In this document: positions 22,750-35,100 of the stretch, one piece after another
Numbering within the stretch: position 1 is the stretch's first letter
How the letters are laid out: the number at the start of each line of letters is the position of its first letter
Source: Schistosoma haematobium
Lineage: Eukaryota; Platyhelminthes; Trematoda; Strigeidida; Schistosomatidae
NCBI RefSeq assembly: GCF_000699445.3
Contig: NC_067195.1
Location: forward strand, 14,816,787-14,880,786
Direction of reading: 5' to 3'
DNA: 64,000 nt
Position numbers and translations under genes: made by a program
The notes under the pieces: generated by a model
Databases searched by the model: none
What the model saw: the letters and a program-made list of their open reading frames with translations, nothing else
What the model was told of the DNA's origin: nothing

Positions 22750-25700
22750 ATTACCAATGATTTGTGCAAACACAGTCCGATATCCGTCCTTTCTTCCATC
22801 CTAATATTCGAATTTCGCTTGAGTTCGTATTGCTGTTGTTATTTTGTTATTGCTATCATGATTGATCCTCTGACACATTGGATATTCTTTGCTTCACCTA
22901 TTTTTCTTGCCTCGCTAATTTCCATCTACACATACTTTATAATCAAACATTCGAAGTTTATAATTGAAGTCACATTATTTTGTGTTACAAACTGTCTTTT
23001 CAGGTTCATTTTATCTTCGCGACGTATATATGTCCCATGCAAATTGATATGTGACGATAAGTCTCTGTAAGTAATTAAGTCTTTCACTGCATCATTCTAA
23101 ACTATTACTGCCCAAACTCTTATTCTACCTTCAAACCTTACAGTAATAACGACTTATCTATTCTTTGAATCATTTTGTAATACATTTGTTTCCGCTTATT
23201 CTTATTCTGTTTCACAAACGCACTTGTTAGATTAATACATATTTTGAGCTTCCTTCGATCATCTTTTCCCATTTTTTCCCTTAAGTCAACTCAACATTCT
23301 TCTAAATTCTACAGAACCTATTTAAATATGGCGGATATTATGCGAAAATCATTGGAATTTGTGTATAACTGCATTTCTGAAGAGGCCCAAAATAGTCTTC
23401 TTTCAATAATAATTTACTAGTAAGCTGTGTGTGGATAATGACAATAACATACAAATTCCCAGATGTGATTGCAAATACAGCTAAAGAGTTTAATATTTAC
23501 TGAAAATTATATGGGCTAAATGATGACTTATTTTCATTTTCCGTGTTGTTTAATCGTTTTTACACTGTTCGAAGTGATCTAAAACCATTACTTGAAGCCG
23601 ACACGCATGAATGATTGATATCAAGTGAGTTGAACTAGTTTACTTCAGAGATACTAGATTTTTGACGCCTTTGTGTTGAAAGTTAATGGTTCTGTAATAC
23701 AGAAAAATGATAAGGAAAATCATCAGGAAAAGCCGGCTCATCGCTCAGATATTGGGTATTTAAGTACCACACTTATCGTTAACCTAATAGAATACTTGTG
23801 ACCTACCTACTATTATTATTCGTCGGAATAATACTATCATTATTTTGATCTATCATTTTCTCTTCCTATCTTGTTTCTTAACCGTGTTTCCTTGAGTTTT
23901 GCCCAGTCATTTATCGGTTTGATTAATTTCCCTGCTTCTCTTTGTTTTGTGGCAGGCGAACAACCAAAGTATTTGAATAATGATGTAGATGTGAACTCAA
24001 ATGACTTAAGTAGATAAGAGTTAATGACATACACAAAATGAATGTAAAAGAATTATACAGTTATTTGCAAGCGGTAAGTGATTTCATGTTCATTAGGTCA
24101 AAATAAGTCTAAAATTATGACACGGAATTGCTGGGCCCTAATTGTCAAATGCGACTAAATTTTAAGTTAGATAATCGGATAGAATAATGTCAAGTACACC
24201 AGCTGAAGATATCCAACATATATGCCAAAAGCCTGAAAAACGAACAAACTGAGAATAGCGTGCTAAACACTAGTGAACGAACTTAGAAAACATTCTATAG
24301 CCAAGAGCAAAAACTGTTGGATGTCCGAACAATGATAATACACGTCGAACTCAGTGGAACCAGATTAGTTTAGCACTCAGACAAAAAGTAACAAAAAACA
24401 TGTGAAAGCTACCTAACGCCTGAAGATAAAAACAAAAATATCATCCAAGTCATTCTAGCTCGTCACAAAAATATTGGATATTGGATCTGCTAGTGACTAA
24501 ACCAAGTGTTGCGTTGCATGTATTACCTCGTGTGAGGTGGGGTCAGAGTGTGTTTTTTGTGTAGGGTCACACATTTACGTCTAGTTTATTAACTTTTGGT
24601 CAAGATTCATGCAACAATATGCGTCATTATGATTTAAGTTGCCTTCAGCACTTTTATGATGATCTCATTAGCAATAAGCTTATAAGCATCTTCACTAATT
24701 GAATTATCTGAACCCTACTTCTTCCTTGGATTTTTTTCGTGGTTAATTAGACTGTCATCCTCAGTTCAGACAGGCCTCCGATTCTGTGATAATTTCAGTT
24801 ATTTCAATGAGGGGTTGTAACTTTTCATTGATGTAACGAATTCGAAATTCATGCCGGCACCTGTATTTTGGAATCTGAAGATGTCTTATTCTCGCACTGT
24901 TGTTAATCGCTTTCATCATAGGGTTTAGGCACATCTTGTGTACTTATTCGGACACTTTCAATATATTTGTCACGAGCTTGTATAAATCGATTGATTCCTT
25001 TGCGCTCGTTTATTGTTTCTATGCGGTTCCAGCTATTTGGTAATGTCCAATAGTTAATAGTCTGGCCACTCGACTGCAGTAATCCCAGTCAGTTTGGTAG
25101 ACATTTGTGGACTTGTATGTTTTGTAGTTTGTGTGTGTTTATCACAGGGGTCGTAGAGCCTCTGTTTATCAACAGCTATCATATTGCCTGGTAGGTTTGT
25201 TAGTTGCAATGTAAAAATAATAAAGTGATAATTTGAGTCATAAGAGAAGACTATTGTTATAAGAGCAAATAAGTAAGTCATTTAATTTGTGTTTCAGGCG
25301 GTGTGAGACGTAAGGGGGAAAATGAGAGAAATGAAAATAAGAGAGATAGGAAGTATTACTGATATTCAGTAGTAATAGTCGTGTTAAATTATAAAACATT
25401 CATAGACACAGCTAATCCAAGAGAGAGATGCCAACTTATAGGTCAGTTTGTGTTTGTCAAGTATCCTCTGGAAGCTATCCACTTCGGGGGCTGCATTTAC
25501 TTCGCTCAGGGGAGCATTTTAATCGGGAACAACTCTTAATGAGTAAATGTGAGAGCGTACCTGCGTGTTTTCTCGATTTTCAATCTTTCTAGGGTTATTT
25601 TGAGGAGGGTAGTGGCAATGTTCGTGTAGATTCCGTGTTAAGCTAACTTAGCGTATCTAATAAATTGTATACCATTACCAAACCACCTTTTATTCCCTTA

Positions 25701-25905
25701 AACTTCAGTAAGTATTCCCAAATGTTTGAATATCCTGGTTTTTAAGCAGATTGCCTAAGGTATGTCGGCCAGTTTCGTGCAAACTGACCCCCAAGGTTTT
25801 TTTCTTGCATAGCGTGTCTCATTAGCTTGATCATGGTCTTTGAGTCTTGTACTGCTGGTTGTTATTTAAGTTAACCGACACTAAGGTGTGTTCTCTCTGG
25901 CTTTC
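22750..25905. other. No gene recognised
   Basis: AT-rich. A hydrophobic open frame at 22714-23070 starts inside repeat R1 and has no family features. A - frame at 23840-24034 (ATKQREAGKLIKPIND) could be an exon but is unrecognised and unsupported by a neighbour. Confidence 0.45.
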
Positions 25906-25909
25906 CCGA

Positions 25910-27452
25910 TGTTGTCTAACGAGGCAAATAATTCCTAAAGCACCACAAATCATCAGGCCCAGTTGACTTACCTGCTGCCCTTGTTAAAGATAGTGGCGAC
26001 CTAATTAAGGAACTGAGTGGGTTGTTTACGAAGGTCTGAGAACTAGAGAGGGTTCCAACATCATGGAATTAGTCGATAGTTGTCATTTCTGAACTAACTA
26101 CCGTGGGTTAAGTCTACTTCCGGTCGCGTCCAGATTATTGGCTTCCATCATACTTCGTAGATTGTTCGAAACCTGAGAAATATTAACTCTTGAGGAGCAG
26201 GCTGTTTTTCTTTCTGGTTGAGGATGTTTTGATCATATATTCACCTTCCATCAAATGTTAGGACGCTGTCATACTTATTACACATAAACAAACCTAATGT
26301 TTTTTGACATTAGGGCGGCCTTGGATTCGTTGGACAGGATTGTTCTTTGGGATTGTCTATTGATGGTGTGCCTGAGAAGTTGATTAACATTTTTAAAGCC
26401 ATATATACTGACACCTCATACAGAGTAAGGGCATACAACCACCTCTTTTCAAATTTCTCATCAAGGACATTCTGGAAACAACTCTGATGGAAGTAGTTAA
26501 TAGTGGTGTGGATCTGTTACCCGAAGAAGGCTTCGACCTTGAGTATGCGGACTATATTGTCTTACTGTGTGGTGATACCCAAGCCATACAGTTCGCACTT
26601 AATCAGTTGGTAGTCAGTGTCCGTAGGTGTGGCATATGCTTTGTACCTTCCAAGTGCAAAGTACTTCTACAAGACTAAGCTTACACTCACCTTAGATAAT
26701 GAGCAGGCAAAAGCAGTCGAGAAGTTCGTATATCTGGGTAGCTTGCGTAAGTGCTGTTGATGGCATTAGTGATGAGATCCATTGATGTATAGTTAAACCC
26801 AGAACAGCTTATGCGAATCTGGGCCATCCTTGGCGCCTTCGTGATGTTACTCTGGTTGTAGAAAATCGGATCTACAACGCGTCAGTGACAGCAGTTTTAC
26901 TCTATGCTTGTCAGACCTGGCCTCCGAGTTGAGGATGTGAGGTGACTCTGTGTTTGACCATCGTTGTCTCCGAAGGATTGCTGACACCCGGTGGCAAAAC
27001 CATGTTAACAGTGCAGAAGTTCGGCATCGTGTGTTCGGGCACAGAGACGATAATCCAATTGGTGTCACCACCTTGAAACATCGGCTACGATGGTTTAGTC
27101 ATGTCCTACGAATGTCGTCCTAGAGAATCCCACGCCGTGCATTATTTTCCGACTCTGCAACCTATTGGAAAAAGCGAAAAGGTGGTCAGTGTATGACATG
27201 GTGTCGTGGTATGAGAGAAATCTGTACAGGACTGGCTTCTCTCAGTCCTTCACGACTCCCTGGTTGGGGTCCTAGAGATGATGCAACACTGATTAGAGAC
27301 GTTATTTGACATGGTTTAAAATAGAAACCAGTGACAATCCTATTGTAACTCCCTTTTACTTTCTTCGTTAAAGTAAACGTAACTTCTTCAATTAGGATTC
27401 TGGTTGTATTTTTCCCAACTGAGCTATTTCTCCCATAGTAATAATAATTATT
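25910..27452 (+). mobile_element. RTE-like LINE, family B, RT and 3' end, degenerate
   Basis: Starts in the EN-RT linker with KHHKSSGPVDLPAALVKD and ELERVPTSWN. Then RT pieces follow: KDILETTLMEVVNSGVDLLP, FDLEYADYIVLLCGDTQAIQ (YADD changed to YADY, catalytic aspartate lost), RRCGICFVPSKCKVLLQD (26620-26680), VYLGSL-like 26735, FDHRCLRRIADTRWQ-like 26955-26990, a LRWFSHVLRMSS-like block near 27090-27120 and CMTWCRGM-like 27195-27215. Ends with the TAA tail at 27439-27452. Many frameshifts; older than the - copy at 15154-16480. Confidence 0.82.
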
Positions 27453-27454
27453 CA

Positions 27455-29142
27455 CTCATACACTATTTTCTGTTCGTTGTTGTTTTTCTTTTTGTTATAC
27501 GTACTGTACATTCTCTATCTCCTCACAGCCTCATTGCTACGGTGTGGCGCATATGTATTAGGTTCCCCGTTATTCCAATGTCCATGTGTCCAAATGAAAT
27601 AAAAAAAATAGAAGTAGGGACATGGGTAAAAGTGTGATCTTGATTAGTTAGTTGGAGATTCAGTTTTGGTGATGAATTGAGTGATCTATGTTGTACACAA
27701 TACTCTGACGTTCATTGTCTGGTGTTGTCTGAGCTTTCTTAAAATCCTGTTCGTAGGAACAAGGATTTTTGACTTATCAAACTGTTAATTAAGACCTTTT
27801 TCTCTTCTAGTAGTGCTTGGAGTTTTAGTATACATACTGTTGCAACACTGGCAGAAAAATCCGATTCAGGGCCTCTCCGCAGAAATATTGAGTAGTATGG
27901 GTAAAATAACTAACTTGAGCGGTTGGCAGAGATCGGACTAATCCACCACTCTTTCGTAAACCGAATTAAACGGAATTCCATTTGTTGGGGCTCCTAAAGA
28001 TTTTGCGGGTTCCCCTATGTTTATGTATGTGAATTGCGTGGGTTTTGGCTTGTGGGGTATATATATGTGGGTATGTACAGAGCGTACACGTGTGGTTTAG
28101 CAAAGCGGACGTAATCTGAAATGTCTGCCCTATTTCTTATAAAATCTCTGGCCTAATCCTTTAGGTCGAAGACATAATAAAAAGAGATGGTAGCAAATAC
28201 TAGGGAGAGGTGACCATTAATGTTCCTTGAAAGAGTGCTTATGCCTATAGGTATGTCATGAAGTGTAGGGTCGAAAGCCTTTTACCAGCGATATGCACGT
28301 AATGCGTAAGTTACCGTCACTCGTATTAAATGTTTCTAAAGGAGTGGTAACCATCTACCCTTCCAGGTGGGTAAATATACTTACATGTATGCTATGTGAG
28401 GGGTGAGTGAAAACTTGTATGTTACCGGTGTAGATGTAGATTATACTTACCTCTGGTGAGACATCTGCGTGCCTAGACCTAAGGGTGGGTTTATAAACCT
28501 TAGGAAACGGAAACCGTTTCTAGAAAAACCAGTCGGGTTCACCGGCTAAGGCTTGACCAACCTTGACACCGTACTGTGCATATTACTAATTAAACTAAAG
28601 GTAAAATATAGGACAGTTTAAAGAGGAAGTGCACAAGACGAAATTTTTGAAACAGACAAATAATGTACGTAAGTGATTATATGCCACACAAGAATAGGAC
28701 CTAAGATATACCAAAAATTGCAATGTTACCTTTGACCATCCTAGCAAGCGACTTCGCGTGTATTTAGTAATTTATTCATAAGTCCCGCGTTTGAAAGTTA
28801 ATGGATTTGTGTATGTTGCATTTGAAGCAACTAGTAAGAGAACAGTTGGTCGAAACATTTTCTCCCGTCATTCTGCTTACCAGCTTTCTGCCCTCACTCC
28901 GCTTTGCACGTTCTCCCAACAGTTAAAATACCTAAGTGGAAATAGCTATTATTAAACGGTTTGCCAATGTACAAGTTCTCAGTGATAACTGTCAATTACC
29001 CCTACTCCTCAACTAGTAACGTTTGAGTTCACAGAACTTATATTGGTTTTCATAATTTCCTATTCTAGTATTCAATCCTACTTGTTATATCCAAATTGCT
29101 TTACAGGGTTAACAATAAAGTCGCTTCGTCAGTCAAACTGGT
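27455..29142. other. No gene recognised; upstream of RPF2
   Basis: No family-like frame. The last 100 b contain two pyrimidine-rich AG acceptors (near 29070 and 29106) upstream of the RPF2 start. Either could accept a spliced leader or end a 5' UTR intron. Confidence 0.45.
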
Positions 29143-32100
29143 ATGGCTGTAATCTCAGATATAAGGTATGTATGAATTTGAATTACTATTGTTTTAGAAA
29201 GCCAAAGACACATAAAGGGAAAAGAGTCTTAGAGCGAAGAGCTCCTAAATTAGTAGAGAATGACAAATGCACCCTTGTCATAAAGGGTGGTCATACAAGT
29301 GACGTTGTTAATACGTTTCTCAATGATTTAGTGAGTCGTATGTATTTGTCTTTTTATCATTAGTGCGCTTTGAAAAAACCACTTGTTTACCGTTTAAAGT
29401 GGAAAAATAGAGTCCTCCCCTTCGAAGATTTATCATTTATTGTAAGTTTCTTTCATAACTGTTCTATTTTGAAGGAGAAAATGTGTAATAAGTTCGACTG
29501 CTCAATGTTTGTCGTTGGGATGCATTCCAAGAAAAGACCGCATAACATTATTTTTGGAAGGCTGCATGATGGTGAGCTACTAGATATGTTTGAACTTGGC
29601 ATAAAAATGTACAAACCGATATCGGATTGTAAAGTAACTTACAGACTAGTAATACTAACTCCTCTTAAGGACAAAACTCTCATATATGGAGCTAAGCCCA
29701 TGTTATTATTTTCTGGAGAGTTGTTCAACTTAGACACAAAACATATGACTTTAAAATCTTTGTTAGTAGGTACGTTGGTTGTTCTGTGTTCGGATTTTCT
29801 TAGATCTTTTCAAGGGCCCAACAGTTGAGAAGATAAGAACATTAGGTGTTGAACACCAGTTCCACTTTGTTTTGTCGTCAGACAAGAATTTGTGTCTTCG
29901 CGTCCGGAAAATTACCCTGTCAACAAAAGGAAAAACAAACTCAACTGAACTCAATGTTCCACCTCTAAAGACTCCAGATGGTAAAGTAGTTCAGATTACA
30001 CTTGAAGATGCTACCCCAAGTGCTGACTTTGATCTACGACGAGTATCTTTGCCGTCCGAGGTAAGTAACAAAACCCTCACATTTGATTCACTTTATATTG
30101 ATTAGTTGCTTAGTAGTGACGAAAGTCACATTTGTCTAGTTCTTAGTGTTGATTGAGTTCTGTCGACTGAGTTATAATTGGTTACTAGTCGAAGTGGTTT
30201 GACATCTTGTCTGCTATGTTCTAGTAATTGTAATCTCCTTCCAACTCTACATTTAAGACACTTTTTGTTGTTCTATCTGCTTCATCCGATTTCTTCACTT
30301 AAATTAAAATCATCGTATATTTTTATTCCTCGAATTCACATATTCTCAAATTAAACTATCTATACATACTGTCTAAACTATCATTACTTTGGAGAATTTG
30401 ATGATAAAACGAAGGTTATCGGGATTATGTACTTAGTTTGCTCAATGCATTTCGAACAATCTGATCATACATATACTTGTTAAAACAAAAAATTAAGGGT
30501 TAACTAGACAAATTAAAAGGTAAGGTGAAGCAAGGATACTAACAAAATACACGATGGGAAAGCCAAACTGAATAATAAATCAGTAATAACAGGGTAGATT
30601 TAGGCTAAGAACCAATTATCTTTGTGCAGGTAAAGGGGGAAGTTTCACTACTTCATCAATTGATTTGCCATCCTTACCTAGTACCCGTTTCCTAACAACG
30701 GCGTTACTTACTCGGTGGTTATGCGAGCAATGCTTCGAAGACACCTATGATCGAATGCTAGTAACCTACGACTATCCTCTACTTTTACCGGCCATGTTTC
30801 ACAGTCATAAAGTAAAACGGAACGAACTGCTGCGCAGTAAACCGGTCCTTTGGTTGGTAGACGGATACCTCGCCTACGTCACAGATGACACAAGTTGGCA
30901 AAAGCTAGTCGAGCCTTCTGTATCCGTGCTGAGATTTCGTCACACACCAGACCACAAGGGCTGATGAGACTTCTGAGATAAGTGAAGCGGTCGACACGCT
31001 CAACTACTTCACTCCCTATCATTAGTTGGGGTGTCGGTGCAACCCAATCCTGAAGAAACATTTTGCATTTCGAGGGGGAGAATCGCATGCCGAACATAGT
31101 TGGATTGTTGCTTAGAGTGGTCAGAAGACTCTGCATTTTATCAGCATCTTCACCAAATAAAACTATGTCATCAGCATATTCTAAGTCAACAAGTAAATCT
31201 CCCGGTAAAAGTTCAACTCCTGGAAATTTAGATGAAGAAAATGTTGTCTCTGAAAGCACGTGTCAACGACAAAGTCATATAAGAATAGAGAGAGTGGACA
31301 GTCCTGACGAACACTACTGGAGGTAATCAATTCTGATGACAGTTCGCCATAAGCTCTCACTCGACCTGTTGTGTTTGAGTAGAGAGCCTTTATAAGGTTA
31401 ATGTACTTCTTTGGTACTCTTTTCAGTGACAAACTGCCATAGAACCTCACGATCAACAGAGTCGAATGCCGCCTTAAGGTCGAGAAATACTAATATTGTG
31501 AGGCGTCTAAATGTGTGTCTATGTTCTAGGGCCTGACGTGGTGTGAATATGTGGTCTATACAACCACGTCCAGCTCGAAAACCAACCTGATTTTCTTTAG
31601 TCTGCTCTTCACGAGCTTTAGTTAGGCGTCGAAGTATTATTGAATCTAATATTTTAGACACTATAATTGTCAAACTGATTCCTCTGTGATTGTCACAAGA
31701 GGAATTTTGTCCTTTCTTATAGACTGGCACAATCAGTGATTGAGACCAGTTAGATGGGATTACGTTTAGTTCCCAAATTCTGCCTAGGACCTCAGTCGAT
31801 CTCACTGCTAATACTGGACCACCATCCATAAAAATCTCAGGAGTAAACCCGTCAGGGCCTGCTGCTCTTCCTCGTTTCAGGTTTCCTATAACTCACTCAA
31901 CTTCATAAAGAGTCGGAGAACCTGCGTTAGCTTGCCATTCTGGTCGACTGGAGATCGTGGGAAACTGAAGTGTGGCTGAAGGCCAGTTGAACTGATCCCT
32001 AAAGTGTTCTGCCCATCGATCCAATCTCCTGGATTGAGAATGTATAATATGTCCATCTTTCTCTGAGAGTGTTTTGCTAACAGTCGGTTTCCTTAACAAG

Positions 32101-35100
32101 TCTGAACAATTGTCTGCTATTACCTATTGCCGCTGCCTTTTTCATCTCTCTTGTTTTCGCTACCCACCACTATTTGCGATTATTGCGTAGGCTTCTTATC
32201 AGCCTGCGCTTAAGCTGACTCTGCTCTTCGTTATGTTCAGAGCCAGATGGAATGAGTTTCCGAGCATCTATCAGTGCGGTAGATGCTGCTGAGATCCAGT
32301 GTTGCTCCCTAACCTTACGGGTTACCATACTAGCAGATATCACTGTTGTTTCCGCAGCTTTTCGGATATTCCACGCTCCCTCAATGTGAGCATCACTTAT
32401 AATGGCTGCCTAACTGTTTTTCTAGTTGTTCCTGAAATACATTCTTAGCTTGGCTATCATTAAGTAGGACCCTAGGAGGTTTCCTTACAGCATCTTTCCT
32501 ACGTCCAGTAAGACGCAGACAGATACGCGCTCGCACTAGAGCATGATCTGAATCTAGGCATGTGCTCCAGAATGAGCGACAGTCTTCAATCGAGCCTCTC
32601 CATTGGTGGTTGCTATGTCAAAAGATGTTTTTCTTATCCTTAAAGATAGTATTTACAAGAAACAGACGGTCGCCATTATCTGTTCTTTGAGCCACGACTC
32701 TATAAGATCCACCCAGGTGTCTTTCCCTATCGCTTAGTTTACCTACTTGAGCATTAAAGTCACCGGCCATTATTACTACATCCGAGCGCCTAGCTTTTCG
32801 GAGAAGGTCGGAGAGCTTTCTGTAAAACTCATCTTTTACATCATCTGTGCTGCAGTCAGTGGGAGAATAGGCAGAGACGACGAAGAGGCAACGACGAGTG
32901 TCACTATCTTTCCGAGTCCTCACTGTTCCGTTTAGTCGGACAGCGCACAAACGACGGTCTACTGGGATCCAGTCTAAGAGAGCTAGTTTTGCCCTAGGAC
33001 TCAATGCTATATCTGCGCCGGCGAGTCCACGAGAAGCAGCATCTGGGCTTCCAGATACACGAAGCATCGATCGAGATGGTTCTTTATTTTGACATAGTGA
33101 GGTCAAATGAATGACGCTACTCGGATCCTTTACGCGTGTTTCGGAGACGCAGCACATATAAATGGCGCGGGATTCTAAAGTCTTAGCCAAGGAAGCCTGT
33201 TGTTTTATTTGGCACAGTGTTCGGACTTTGAGAGCTCCTACATGTAGTTTAGAGCGTGGTTTTAGGAGATCAAGAATAACGTTCCGCGTACTCGAATCGT
33301 TTGCCCTAGCGGTGCGAGGTGATAAAGGGACGTGAGTAGGGTTAGTCGCGGAAGAAAATATAGTTATTAGGAGGTGTAGGAAGGATTTGAATGTGACCAA
33401 CTTGTTCTCATGTGTTGTCACGGGTATGAAAGCTGATATCACTTCCCGGCTGTCCATATCGTGGAAGGGTATTTCTTGAGGAACCTGAAATGGGAATTGG
33501 ATTAGTGTTGGTCTCAAAGACCTGGGAGCGTGACCGCAGAGCCCACAGGACAACTGCTTGAGGCCGGTCTCGCACGGCCCTTTTGTTTTTTTTAACGTGT
33601 TAGCTCCGTTCTTCAAAGGGCTTTACCGCCGGAGACGGAAATCCGTGAGGTAAGGTGAGGCGTGACATTTTTAGGGTCGACCTTTTCTAACCCCACCCCT
33701 CCTTGTGGGAAGGCAGCATCGCTGCAGATGCTGGTTGTCTGAGGGAAACACCTTACTGCTGTCACACCTCTGTATAGTCAGCAGTAAGACTTCGCCCTCA
33801 GACCTTGAGTTGCTGCTTTTAGTCTTACCGTTCTCCGATCGACTTGCCTGGCATGGTAGAACCTACAGGAACATATCAGTCAGTCAGCTTCAACGTAGGA
33901 CCAGGCACATATATGCATCAGTCCAGGTTGCCATACCTCATCAGCACAGCAAGATGCACATCGGATTCATGAAAGTATTTAATTCAGAGGTGGTAATATA
34001 TAGGAGAAAGATTGCATATAAGGATATAGTATGGGAAGAAAGAATTAGTTAGTAGAAAGAAAGATATGGAGCGATTTTAATCTCCTAGTTTAAGGGAAGA
34101 TAGGGAGTGTATACACCTACGCCATTGTGATCGATTCTGAGCCGTCACCAAGAGTCTCCAACCATTGGTTACGAAAGTCACGCGGACCCCAACCAAGTAG
34201 TCTGCATCTACCAACATGGCTCAGACTAGAAGTTAGTGACTTCAAGCACTGATGCCACGTTTTGGTTTGGCCGCCCCTAACTTTCTTCCAACCATCCCGA
34301 ACGCCGGTTAGCATTGCACGTCGTGGTAATCGGTGTTCGGGCATACGTAACACGTGGCCCAACCATCTCAGTCGATGAAGATTAACAACCTCATCAACTG
34401 ATTTACCATCATTCCCTAACACCCAGCGTCTAACCTCATTATTACTTACCCGGTGATCCCAGCAATATTCCTAAGGCGTGTGTGGTCAAATACTTGTAGC
34501 TTACGAGTATCTTCAACCATTAATGACCATGTTTCGCACCCTTAAAGTAAAACAGAACGAACTGTCGCGCAATATACTCGTCCCTTAGTTGATGGACGGA
34601 TATCTCGCCTTCACCATAGGTGACGTAAGTTGGCAAAAGCCAAAGGAGCTTTCCGAATCCGTGCTGAGATTTCGTCAGACACCAACATATTACGGCTGAT
34701 CAGACTTCCAATATAAGTGAAGTTGTCAATGTGTTCAACTACTTCACTCCCTATCCTTAGTTCAGGTGTTGACGTAGACCAGTCCTGAATCAACAACTTG
34801 TATTTAGAGGGAGAGAAGCGCATTCCAAACATTCTGGCATTGTTGCTCAGTGCTACCAAAAGATTCTGCATTTTATCAGCGTCTTCACTAAACATGACTA
34901 TATCATCTGCGTATTCTAAGTCGATAAGTGGGACCTCTTGGAAGGAGATCAATACCCGAGAATTCAGTCGACGAGAATGTTATTTCCATCAAAAGGTCTA
35001 TGATGAAGTTGAACAAAAATGGAGATAGTGGATAGCCTTGACGGAACTACACAAGGTTGCAAAATCAGATGATAGTTCGCTATAAGCTCTGATTTGACTA

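Noticed and set aside
22714..23070. 118-aa hydrophobic open frame on +
   Set aside because: It begins within repeat R1, has no family features and its composition follows the T-rich base content.
23280..24034. Possible isolated exons (NLFKYGGYYAKIIGI on +; ATKQREAGKLIKPIND on -)
   Set aside because: Acceptor-like sites are present but there is no family match and no partner exon.
30108..30132. GTGACGAAAGTCAC small palindrome just inside RPF2 intron 6
   Set aside because: Seven-base arms only and no ribozyme core; likely chance.
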